From Lingula anatina (lineage: Eukaryota; Brachiopoda; Lingulata; Lingulida; Lingulidae), in contig NW_019775425.1 of the NCBI RefSeq assembly GCF_001039355.2, positions 141,036 through 205,035 of the forward strand: DNA of 64,000 bases, read 5' to 3'. This document shows, piece by piece, positions 49,208-61,200 of the stretch. Both the position numbers and the translations under genes were made by a program. Under the pieces are notes generated by a model that saw only the letters and a list, made by a program, of their open reading frames with translations, was not told the origin of the DNA and searched no databases. The stretch's first letter is position 1. Each line of letters starts with the position of its first letter.

Positions 49208-52188
49208 GTCAGTGTCACTGTCACAGAGTCAACGTAAACATGGAGTACAGTACCCATAACTTTATTATGGCCAAGGTTTAATGATAAGCATATATATGTA
49301 CTATCACCAGAACTTGTTTTAACTGTTTTTAAATCAAAGTTCTCGTCGGTGCTTGGGAGACGTCGATATGTTAACAAAACTTGATTGACATGTACTGTAC
49401 CATCTACCATGCAGGGCCGCTAGCTGTTATTAATTATTATGTTGACATTTTCTCTGAGGCGACAGTACGGAGAATGACCGTCAGTTTAATCAGAGACATA
49501 TCTGTGAATATCTAGTGAAAAAATCAATCCGTGGCCCTGGAAGAGGGTAACGGCCATGAATCAAGGAATCATGTACTGTACAGTATTTTCTGGGTCGGAG
49601 AAATGAAGGGGGGGGGGGGGGGGGGAAAGGCAGTCGCACTTACATGTTAATAATAATTAATATTAATACTATGTTCCTTATGGTGTCCGGTGAGTCTAGA
49701 TCAGACTTGCTATGATACTTAATAAATAAATTATGATATTTTGATTGCAGCACCAGGAGATGTGGTCTGGGCTAAGCTGGAGGGGTATCCGTGGTGGCCC
49801 AGTTTGGTCTGTAACCACCCTACCTTGCACACCTGTACCAGGACCAAAGGAAGAAACACGGACGTACATGTGCAGTTCTTCGACAACCCGCCTTCCAGAG
49901 CCTGGGTGAAGGAGAAGTGAGTCAAGACTCATTTGTAGGGTTGTTTTATGTGTCAGGTCTTTCTCCTGACAAACACCTAACATTTGGAAAACATTTCCAA
50001 AATGTTGTCACCATAATGTGTTTGCATAACCTTTTAATAATATTATTAAAACCTTTTAAACATTTGCAAAATGTTGTCACTAAAACTTTTTATGCACAAT
50101 GTTTAACAATATTATTTAAACATTTCACATTAATGTTTTTAAAACATTTTGGTGAAAATGTTAACATTTTCTAAAAGATTTTTCAAATAACAACGTTTTC
50201 AGATAGCATTTCCAAAATGTTACCAAACTGTCTTTTAATATATTTCTATCTTCTAACAGATATGTGAAACCATTCACTGGCTCGGACAGCGCTGATTTCC
50301 AGCGTGGTGGACAGTTCTTCAGTGCGGACCCCCAGTGTCGCAAGGGAGCCACTGAGGCAGACAAAGCTGTTGCGTCTAGTGTTGCGGACAGACTGAAATT
50401 GGTTGTGGACTTACAGCCATCATCTGATGAGGAGGAGGAGGAGGAGGAGGGGACAAAGATTGATGATATTGATTGGGATGGTGAGTTTGGAAGACACAAG
50501 AGCCTTATTATTGGAGCTGTGATTTCATTTGAAATTTATAAGCATTTTATCATTTAGTAGTAGAATTATAAAAGCAAGAAAAGATTGTGAGACATATTTT
50601 CACATGAGAGATTTTTTAAGTGAATAAGTAAAAAAAAATGTCATGACAGAGAAAATACATATTTCTTTTTATTTAGATGAAATATTTGACAACGAGGCAG
50701 ACAATAGTAAAGAAAATCATGAAGAAGAAGAAGTTGGTGCAGAGACAAAAAGTAACAAAAAGGTAAATTAGATTATGAAAATCCAAGTGTTTTTTTTTTA
50801 CATTTTGAAAAGTATAATTTTCACATGTTCCTTGTTTTGAGTTTTGATAAGGTTTAAATTTCCACTTGGAAATTGGATATTGACTTTGAGTTAAATCAAG
50901 GAATTTTAAAACTGCTTGATTGAATCAACTTAAAGTGATGCTTACATTCAAACTTATACAATAATGGTTTCTCTGTGACTTGTGTAATGTGAATTGTTTA
51001 TGAAACTGTTGAATGTGTCATTATTTTACAGTGTTAGATTTTAGTATAAAAGTTGATTTCAGTTGCTTATTGTAAAAGAAAAAAATTCTGTGGTTTCTGA
51101 GAAAGGATTTCTCTCCAGAAAACTCCCCAAAAACCCACCCCAAAGAAAAATGGCCGCCCATCCAGAGGCAGTAAGGCCAAGAGAAGGAGGATAAGATTAC
51201 CAAGTGATGACAGTGAGGATTCGGGTACGGGCAGAAATTTTCTCCACTAAAAGATATTATATTATAGCTAGCCTAAATATATGTTTTCAATTCTTTTGAA
51301 AGTGCAAGCTAAATATAGATAAGTTAGCTGTAAAATAAATAATGTAGTATAAAAAATGTGTCCATATTTGTGAGAATTAACATTTTTTTATGATTTTTGA
51401 CAATAACACTTGTTCAGTGTTGTCTGTAGTGAAGTGCCTTAGGTTCCATGAATTTCACATTTTTCTTTTATCAGGGGATGAATACAAACCAGCTAAATCA
51501 GAGAATGAGAGTGAGTCTGAAGATAGTGCAGGAAGTGGTGTGGATGAGGCAGATATCTCTGAACCTGAGACGGAATCAGATACTGGAACTCCAGTTAAGG
51601 TAGTGTGTGCCAGGTTCTTATGATCCCTTTCACACCTTGCAATATGTTGGGGTCGATCTAACTGACATTTATAAGAGGGTCCTGTCTGCTATACCACCTA
51701 GCTGTCAGTGAGTGTCAATGTCTACTTATATCAGTCTGATGAAGGCCTTCGCCCATGTTGGCCATAAGCTTACAGTATGAAAATATTTCGGCGTGTGTTT
51801 GATAATTTTCACTTATGCTGCAATATACAGTATGTATTTGTATTGCAACAATTTGCCTGGTCCAAACAGGTACTGGTACATTACTCGGGGAGGGGTGGGG
51901 TGGGGTGGGTTGCTTCCTTTCATTTTCTTTCACAAGTTCACTTACTACTATTTGAGAGTATCAAAATTTTTCAAAGTAACTGGTTGTGTCTTGTCTGGGG
52001 GTTCTGTTTGATGAGGCTGTTATGTAATGCCCGGGCCAGCCTTTTGAGTTGTTGATCTCTCAAAATGTTGAGATACAAATTCTTAAGCCACACAGTGTAA
52101 AAAGGAGTTAGGATTTTCCTGTAACTGCTGTGTCTGCAGAATGGTACCTGGTCCCAGTTTCACACACAAAAAAAAAAAATAATAATAA

Positions 52189-52223
<35 letters not shown>

Positions 52224-55200
52224 AATAATAATATGATAATAATAATAAATAAAAAATTAGTTGACTGGGATTTCCATGTGATTGCAGTTGCACTGCTATT
52301 GATAGGGTAAGATGTGACCACTTAACTTGGTAATTAAGTACTTAGCCCGGGAACCTGACTTAAGTTTTTTGTGAAACTGGGGCTAGGCCAAAGCCTTGTT
52401 CCATTTAAACAACAATAAGATACATGTATACAGTATACAATGGTGTAAGGTGACAAATGATCCTCAGTCAGAGTGCAGTAGCTTGAGATTTACTTGCATG
52501 ATACAGGCAATTTTAAAAAATAAGTTAGAAGATAGTTTTGGAAGTAGATGTGACAAATAGATTGGGTTTCTGAACTTGACTGTGAATGTGATGTTCAGAC
52601 TCTGGGCGTTGCTCCATCCAAGCTGAAGTAGTATGTGACATGTGAATTCATATGAAAATACCCAATTTTGTATATAATGCTTATAATATAAATGATTTTA
52701 AATTTGTAAGTACCTTTTAAAAAATGGTCATTTTGAATTTATTTCTTGACTGTAAGAAAAATGCATTTTCATAAAACCACACTTCAAACTCTTGTTTTGG
52801 TGCTATACATTGTAATTTGAACTTAAAAGAATTTGATCTTTTTCAGAATTCAAGAAAAAGGAAAAGGGGGTCAGTTACTTCATCTAAAACACCTGGGGTA
52901 GCAACAAAAGCTAAAGAAAACCTCAGCTCCTTTGCCAACATCACCCCCGGTTCCCCACTGAGTGGCGCATCCACCCCTCTCACGCCTCTCAGCAGGAGTT
53001 CCACCCCTCATACCCCTGTTAGCGTCAGTGACAAGACGAAGAGCAAGCTCATGGCATGGGCTGCCCCAGATACACCAGTGAGTGTTTGATGGTGCTTGTT
53101 ATAGGTTTCACTATCATGTAGAAGATGTCACTTAATGTTTTATATGATTTGTCTCTGTTTCACAAAATGAAAAAAAAATCAGAAAAAATAGTTTGAAGAA
53201 GAAGAAAAAAGGAAGAAAAATAAATATGGTTAGAAACAAATGTGAAAATAGCCAGAATTCAAAATTAATATACATTTGTTAGGAAAATATCCTTCTCCAT
53301 TTTTTATTTACTTAGAAAGTTCAATTCACATATTTTTCATACTGTTTGAAAGAAAAGTAAAAATGAAAAATTTGACAGTGACAGACAAATTTTTTCATCT
53401 GCAGCCTGAGACGTCTGCCCCAGTCAGTGAAGATGGAACAGTATATATGCACTACACATTGGACTTCCTCAAACCAGAAAAGATCAAGTAAACTTTTTCA
53501 TTTATTATTCATTTATAAAATCAGGCATGGAATTTTGCTCCAACTTTTGGTGGAAACTGACACCTTTTCTCTAGGGACCCTACCTGAGGTTGAATAAAAA
53601 TGCTTCAGTTGACAAAGTCTGCAGTTTTTTTTTTTTTCAAACATTTTACACAAAGGCCAGTATCATGTTTGTTGATTTCATTTGAATGTGTTTCATATAA
53701 ATATATTTTATGTTAACAAACCATTTTTCTCTTGTCTGAAAATTTTAATTTTTTTTGCCTATTTGCTATTGAATGACGTGGAAAATATATAAGTTTCTGT
53801 CATATTGAGATAGAAAGTCATTAAAATTTCTTTCTCAACCTTTCTCGTATATTATTTTTTTCTTATTAACTGTTAAATTAATTTTGTTAACAGAGACATT
53901 GATGGCAGAAGACCAGATCACACAGAATATGACCCAAGGACACTCTATGTGCCTGACACCTTCAAAAAGAAGCTGACCCCAGTAAGTAAAACATAAAATG
54001 TGTCATCTTAGTGTTATTTTTATTTTCATATTGGTTTGAAGTGTAAGCAGACAAAATTTCATAGATTTAAATCTTTTATGATCATTAACCTGTTCACATA
54101 ATTAAAAAAGTATTTCTCCATTACAACGTATATTATTAGAAATTTAAAGAACAATTTGGCATAGCTTTTCTTAGAAGGATGATGTGGCCCTGAAAAGGGC
54201 CTTTAAAGTGAAAGCCAGATGAAATTTAAAGCTCTGACTCAGGAATGCACTGTCTATACTGAGACCTCTGGATAGCTTCTGCCTCTTCAGAAACCCGCAG
54301 TGCATACTCATAGATCATCTGCTTCACACCAAAGAGAGTGGTGATCTGCAGACGAAGGTTGTAGCGAGATGCAGGTCTGCTGGTCTTTGTAGCTCTCTGA
54401 TAGCGTTGCTGGAGGCCCTTGATGTGATTCTCTAGCAACTGTAGTTGGTTCAAAGCCTGGGTGAACTTGCCATGCATAATGATCAGTTGATCGTTTACAA
54501 AGTCAAGATCTGGCAGACAACCATCTTCAAACAAGCTGGAATCAGTGAACTGAAAGTCATACGTGTCATCTTCTGAATCAAAGCTGTCATCCATCCACTG
54601 GTCACTGTCACTGTGATCAAAACTGGTCTGGTTTTCCATTTTGGCAAACTGGAGAAAAGTGGAGAGCAACTGTCTTGTAGAGAGTTGAAACTCAAGTGAT
54701 GTTCAGTCAGTGGTGGTCAGGTCCTTATATAGCCAGGGAATTTTGTCAGAAAATTTACATTTTTCTGGAAAAAATGGCTTCATTTTAGGTTTCAGGATTG
54801 AAGTTTGATGAATAGGAAGAAATGATTAAGAGGTCAGGTGACCTACCTTAATGAGGCCCAATTAAGATCAAAGAGTTTCATCACCTGTTGTCAGATCTTT
54901 TACCTGTTAAACCCATCACAGACTTTTATCTCAAAGACTAGTTAAGCAGACTGTCAGTACAGGTAGGTTTTTTGAAAGGTGACTGGCAACTTTGATCAAA
55001 GGTTTAAGATTAAACCAGTTAACAGCTCTGACTAATTTACATGTTTATCAGCTAGCCTGCTTTGTTCAAGATTTAGGTTACAACATAGTCCTCAATAAAA
55101 AACACCACAGTAAATCCCTGCAAAACATTATATTTCAAAGTAATTACCAGACTCCTATTCTTTTGCTTCCCCTTTCTTAAAGAATACCATAAGACGTAAT

Positions 55201-58200
55201 TTTTAAGTTCTTTTTCTTACTAAAAATTATTATAATTTCAAATTTTATTTTTTAAGTCTGCATTTATCCCCATCCAACACACCATAATAAGATATTAAAG
55301 TAAGTTTTTAAAATTTCAAATTAACAGGGTTTATGATGAAGAGCCAATTGGTTCTACCTGTAGTTTAATAAGTTAGTTTTATAAGTCAACTGTTTAAATT
55401 AACAATAAGATGTTACTGAAGTGTGTTTTATCAAAGAACTATCTATACATTTAAAGCTTACATTTATTGAAGAAAGTTGTGAATTTTATGATGTTGGGTA
55501 TCCAAACAAATGAAGTAAATGAAATTTCTTTAAAATATGTAATGGGGAAAAATATAAGTCAGAAAGGAAAAGGTTTTAACTAAGTTTTTTATTTGAAACA
55601 GAAAAAGCCTGTCTCCAAGGGCATTATTTTTTACGCACAACACTAAAATAAATGAGGAAAAAAACAAAAAAACAAAACAAGGCAGACTAGCTGATTAACA
55701 AGTTCATTAGTGAGGACTATTAACCAGTTTTATTAAAAACCTTTGATCACAGTTGCCAGTCACCTTTCAAAGCACACTACCTGTACTGACAGTCTGCTTA
55801 ACTAGTTAAACAATTGGTCTTTGTGATAAAAGTCTGTGACAGGTTTAACAGGTAAAAGATCTGAAAACAGGTGATGAAAGTCTTTGATCTTAATTGGGCC
55901 TCATTAAGGTAGGTCACCTGACCTCTTTATCATTTCTTCCTATTCATCAAACTTCAATCCTGAAACCCAAAATGAAGCCATTTTTTTTTCTTGAAAAATG
56001 TGAAATTTTTGACTAAATTCCCTGGCTATATANATATGTCTTGTCTGGGGTTTCTGTTTGATGAGGCTGTTATGTAATGCCCGGGCTAGCCTTTTGAGTT
56101 GTTGATCTCTCAAAATGTTGAGATACAAATTCTTAAGCCACACAGTGTAAAAAGGAGTTAGGATTTTCCTGCAACTGCTGTGTCTGCAGATTGGTACCTG
56201 GTCCCAATTTCACAAAAAAAAAAAAAACAACAAAAAAAAAATAAATAAAATAATAATAATAAATAAAATAAATAAAATAATAATAATAATAATAATTAAT
56301 AAAAAATTAGTTGACTGGGATTTCCATGTGATTGCTGTTGCACTGCTTTTGATAGGGTAAGATGTAACCACGTAACTTGGCCCGGGAACCCGACTTAAGT
56401 TTTTTGTGAAACTGGGGCCAGGCCAAAGCCTTGTTCCATTTAAACAACAATAACATACTTGTATACAATGGTGTTAGGTGACAAATGATCCTCAGTCAAA
56501 ATGCAGTAGCTTGAGATTTACTTGTATGATACAGGCAATTTTAAAAAATAAGTTAGAAGATAGTTTTTGAAGTAGAGTAGACAAATTGATTGGGTTTCTG
56601 AACTTGACTGTGAATTTGATGTTAAGACTCTTTGCGTTGCTCTATCCAAACTGAAGTGGTATGTGACATGTGAATTCATATGAAAATACCCAAATTTTGT
56701 ATATAATGCTTATAATATAAATGATTTTAAATTTGTAAAAGTACCTTTAAAAAAATGGTCATTTTGAATTTATTTCTTGACTGTTAGGAAAATGCATTTT
56801 CATAAAACCACACTTCAAAACTCTTGTTTTGGTGGTGCTATACATTGTAATTTGAACTTAAAATAATTTGATCTTTTTCAGAATTCAAGAAAAAGGAAAA
56901 GGGGCTCAGTTACTACATCTAAAACACCTGGGGTAGCAACAAAAGCTAAAGAAAACCTCAGCTCCTTTGCCAACACCACCCCCAGTTCCCCACTGAGTGG
57001 CGCATCCACCCCCCTCACCCCTCTCAGCAGGAGTTCCACCCCTCATACCCCTGTTAGTGTCAGTGACAAGACAAAGAGCAAGCTCATGGCATGGGCTGCC
57101 CCAGATACACCAGTGAGTAAATGATGGTGCTTGTAACAGGTGCCGTTATCATGTAGATGTCATCACTTAATGCTTTATATGATTAATCTCTGCTTCACAA
57201 AATGAAAAAAAAATCAGAAAAAATAGTTTGAAGAAGAAGAAAAAAGGAAGAAAAAATAAATGTGCTTAGTCACAAATGTGAAAAAAAAAGCACAATTCTA
57301 AATTAATATCCATTTGTTAGGAAAATATCCATCTCCAATTTTTGAAGTTGATTATATTAACCAGTCATTTTTTCCTGTAATATTAATCTTAATTAAATGT
57401 ACAAAAAGAGTCAACTTAAAAAGTTCAATTCACATATTTTTCATACTGTTTGAAAGAAAAGTAAAAATGAAAAATTTGACAGTGACAGACAAATTTTTTC
57501 ATCTGCAGCCCGAGACGTCTGCCCCAGTCAGTGAAGATGGGACAGTATATATGCACTACACATTGGACTTCCTCAAACCAGAGAAAATCAAGTAATTAAA
57601 CCTTATCATTTATTATTTATTTATAAAATCAAGCATGGAATTTTGCTCCAACTTTTAATGGAAACTATCTCCTTCTCTCAAGGGACCCCACCTGAGGTTG
57701 AATAAAAATGCAGTTGACAAAATCTGCAGTTTTTTTTCAAACATTTTACACAAAGGCCAGTATCATGTTTGTTGATTTCATTTGAATGTGTTACATATAA
57801 ATATATTTTAAGTTATCACACCATTTTTCTCTTGCCTGAAAATTTAATTTTTTTTTTTTGCCTACGTATTTGCTATTGAATGACGTGGAAAATATATAAG
57901 TTTCTTTCATATTGAGATAGAAAGTCATTAAAATATTTTTCTCAACCTTTCTCGGATATTGTTTTTTTTCTTATTAACTGTTAAATTAATTTTGTTTACA
58001 GAGACATTGAAGGCAGAAGACCAGATCACACAGAATATGATCCAAGGACACTCTATGTTCCTGACACTTTCAAAAAGAAGCTTACCCCAGTAAGTAAAAC
58101 ATAAAATGTGTCTGCTTTTGTGCTATTTTTATTTTCGTATTGGTTTGAAGTGTCAGCAGACAAAATTTAAATCTTTTATGATGATAAACCTGTTCGCTTA

Positions 58201-61200
58201 TTTAAAAAAAAAAGTGTTTCTTTGTTATTACTTATATTATTAGAAATTTAAGAACAATTTGGCATAGCTTTTCTAAGAAGGGTGTGGTGGCCCTGAAAAG
58301 GGCCATTTAAATGAAAGCCAGACTACATTTAAAGCTCTGACTCAGGAATGCACTGTCTAAACTGAGACCTCTGGATAGCTTCTGCCTCTTCAGAAACCCG
58401 CAGTGCATACTCATAGATCATCTGCTTCACACCAAAGAGAGTGGTGATCTGCAGACGAAGGTTGTAGCGAGATGCAGGTCTGCTGGTCTTTGTAGCTCTC
58501 TGATAGCGTTCCTGGAGGCCCTTGATGTGATTCTCTAGCAACTGTAATTGGTTCAAAGCCTGGGTGAACTTGCCATGCATAATGATCAGTTGATCATTTA
58601 CAAAGTCGAGATCTGGCAGACAACCATCTTCAAACAAGCTGGAATCAGTGAACTGAAAATCATACGTGTCATCTTCTGAATCAAAGCTGTCATCCATCCA
58701 CTGGTCACTGTCACTGTGATCAAAACTGGTCTGGTTTTCCATTTTGGCAAACTGGAGAAAAGTGGAGAACAACTGTCTTGTAGAGAGTTGAAACTCAAGT
58801 GATGTTCAGTCAGTGGTGGTCAGGTCTTTATATAGCCAGGGAATTTTGTCAGAAAATTTACATTTTTCTGGAAAAAATGGCTTCATTTTAGGTTTCAGGA
58901 TTGAAGTTTGATGAATAGGAAGAAATGATTAAGAGGTCAGGTGACCTACCTTAATGAGGCCCAATTAAGATCAAAGACTTTCATCACCTGTTTTCAGTTC
59001 TTTTATCTGTTAAACCTATCACAGACTTTTATCTCAAAGACCAATTGTTTAACTAGTTAAACAGATCATCAGTACAGGTAGGTTTTTTGAAAGGTGACTG
59101 GCAACTTTGATCAAAGGTTTAAGATTAAACCAGTTAACAGCTCTGACTAATTTACATGTTTATCAGCTAGCCTGCTTTGTTCAAGATTTAGGTTACAACA
59201 TAGTCCTCAATAAAAAACACCACAGTAAATCCCTGCAAAACATTATATTTCAAAGTAATTACCAGACTCCTATTCTTTTGCTTCCCCTTTCTTAAAGAAT
59301 GCCATAAGATGTAATTTTTAGGTTCTTTTTCTTACTAAAAATTATTATAATTTCAAATTTTATTTTTTAAGTCTGCATTTATCCCCATCCAACACACCAT
59401 AATAAGATATTAAAGTAAGTTTTTAAAATTTCAAATTAACAGGGTTTATGATGAAGAGCCAATTGGTTCTACCTGTAGTTTAATAAGTTAGTTTTATAAG
59501 TCAACTGTTTAAATTAACAATAAGATGTTACTGAAGTGTGTTTTATCAAAGAACTATCTATACATTTAAAGCTTACATTTATTGAAGAAAGTTGTGAATT
59601 TTATGATGTTGGGTATCCAAACAAATGAAGTAAATGAAATTTCTTTAAAATATGTAATGGGGAAAAATATAAGTCAGAAAGGAAAAGGTTTTAACTAAGT
59701 TTTTTATTTGAAACAGAAAAAGCCTGTCTCCAAGGGCATCATTTTTTACGCACAACACTAAAATAAATGAGGAAAAAAACAAAAAAACAAAACAAGGCAG
59801 ACTAGCTGATTAACAAGTTCATTAGTGAGGACTATTAACCAGTTTTATTAAAAACCTTTGATCACAGTTGCCAGTCACCTTTCAAAGCACACTACCTGTA
59901 CTGACAGTCTGCTTAACTAGTTAAACAATTGGTCTTTGTGATAAAAGTCTGTGACAGGTTTAACAGGTAAAAGATCTGAAAACAGGTGATGAAAGTCTTT
60001 GATCTTAATTGGGCCTCATTAAGGTAGGTCACCTGACCTCTTAATCATTTCTCCCTATTCATCAAACTTCAATCCTGAAACCTAAAATGAAGCCATTTTT
60101 TTCTTGAAAAATGTGAAATTTTTGACTAAATTCCTTGGCTATATAAGGACCTGACCACCACTGACTGAACATCACTTGAGTTTCAACTCTCTACAAGACA
60201 GTTGCTCTCCACTTTTCTCCAGTTTGCCAAAATGGAAATCCAGACCAGTTTTGATCACAGTGACAGTGACCAGTGGATGGATGACAGCTTTGATTCAGAA
60301 GATGACGCGTATGATTTTCAGTTCACTGATTCCAGCTTGTTTGAAGATGGTTGTCTGCCAGATCTTGACTTTGTAAATGATCAACTGATCATTATGCATG
60401 GCAAGTTCAGCCAGGCTTTAAAACAACTGCAGTTGCTAGAGAACCACATCAAGGGCCTCCAGGAACGCTATCAGAGAGCTACAAAGACCAGCAGACCTGC
60501 ATCTCGCTACAACCTTCGTCTGCAGATCACCACTCTCTTTGGTGTGAAGCAGATGATCTATGAGTATGCACTGCGGGTTTCTGAAGAGGCAGAAGCTATC
60601 CAGAGGTCTCAGTATAGACAGTGCATTCCTGAGTCAGAGCTTTAAATGTTGTCTGGCTTTCATTTAAAAGGCCCTTTTCAGGGCCACCACATCCCTCTTA
60701 GAAAAGCTATACTAGATAATCAATGAATATGTTCTGCGAGTCTCTGGAAAAGTGGAGGCAGTGCAGAGGTCACAGATTAGTCTGTGTACTTTGGAGTTCA
60801 AACTTTGTTTACTGAATATGTCGTGTAATACCAAAGGCCCTTTTCAGTGCTGCAAATGTTACCTAGAAACTTCAAAGGCTATGCCAAATGGCCCATTTAT
60901 AAATTAGATAAAAAAAGAGGTCTTTTGAATTAAATATCATTTTAAGGTTAAGATAGAAAATATTTATTCATTTTTTTTTATTTGTACAGTCTTTAAAGCA
61001 AGTAAATCATAAATGTATACTTACTATGTACTTTTTTAAAAAAGTATTTCTTGTCATTTTAGGCCATGAAGCAATGGTGGGAGATTAAATCAAAACATTT
61101 TGACACTGTGTTGTTCTTCAAGGTAAGAAAACTACAATTTATATACTACATCTGTCTTCCAGTAGTGCAAAAGTAAACATTTTGGATTTACAGTAATGAC

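Larger units (their letters stand above)
51987..56032 (+). repeat. 4-kb segment present twice, copy 1 (ends at single N)
   Basis: Sequence from TGTCTTGTCTGGGG (51987) to CTGGCTATATA (56032) recurs at 56037-60146 with small differences and indels (for example ~75 bp extra in copy 2 near 57345-57420). Copy 1 ends at N56033, inside the right arm of the palindrome. Confidence 0.92.
56037..60146 (+). repeat. 4-kb segment present twice, copy 2
   Basis: Matches 51987-56032 over its full length and then continues through the right-hand nested gene into the rest of the MSH6 intron. Taken as the version to use for the locus. Confidence 0.92.
58260..60715. repeat. Large inverted repeat (palindrome) carrying a divergent gene pair
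   Basis: The left arm (about 58260-59180) and right arm (about 59795-60715) are reverse complements over roughly 0.9 kb. They include CDS, 5' UTR, TATA box, upstream region and 3' stem-loop of each gene. The central spacer (~0.6 kb) is unique. No target duplication or transposase was seen. Copy 1 of the segment holds the left arm and the start of the right arm only. Confidence 0.88.

Noticed and set aside
54992-59295. 62-codon frame present in both copies of the palindrome spacer (54992-55180, 59107-59295)
   Set aside because: Identical only because the DNA segment is duplicated; no start context, promoter or protein features, and partly non-coding inverted-repeat arm.
54495-60376. 66-codon frames overlapping the starts of the nested genes in another frame
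   Set aside because: They begin at a non-ATG codon and are shadows of the 137-residue gene; conservation follows the DNA-level duplication.
54226-60645. Assigning the 137-residue protein to the Spot14/MID1IP1 family or to histones
   Set aside because: The helical pattern is vaguely similar to Spot14 but no diagnostic motif matches; the acidic composition excludes histones.
58260-60715. The palindrome as a DNA transposon with terminal inverted repeats
   Set aside because: No transposase, no target-site duplication and no defined ends; the arms are gene-plus-promoter copies, so inverted gene duplication fits better.
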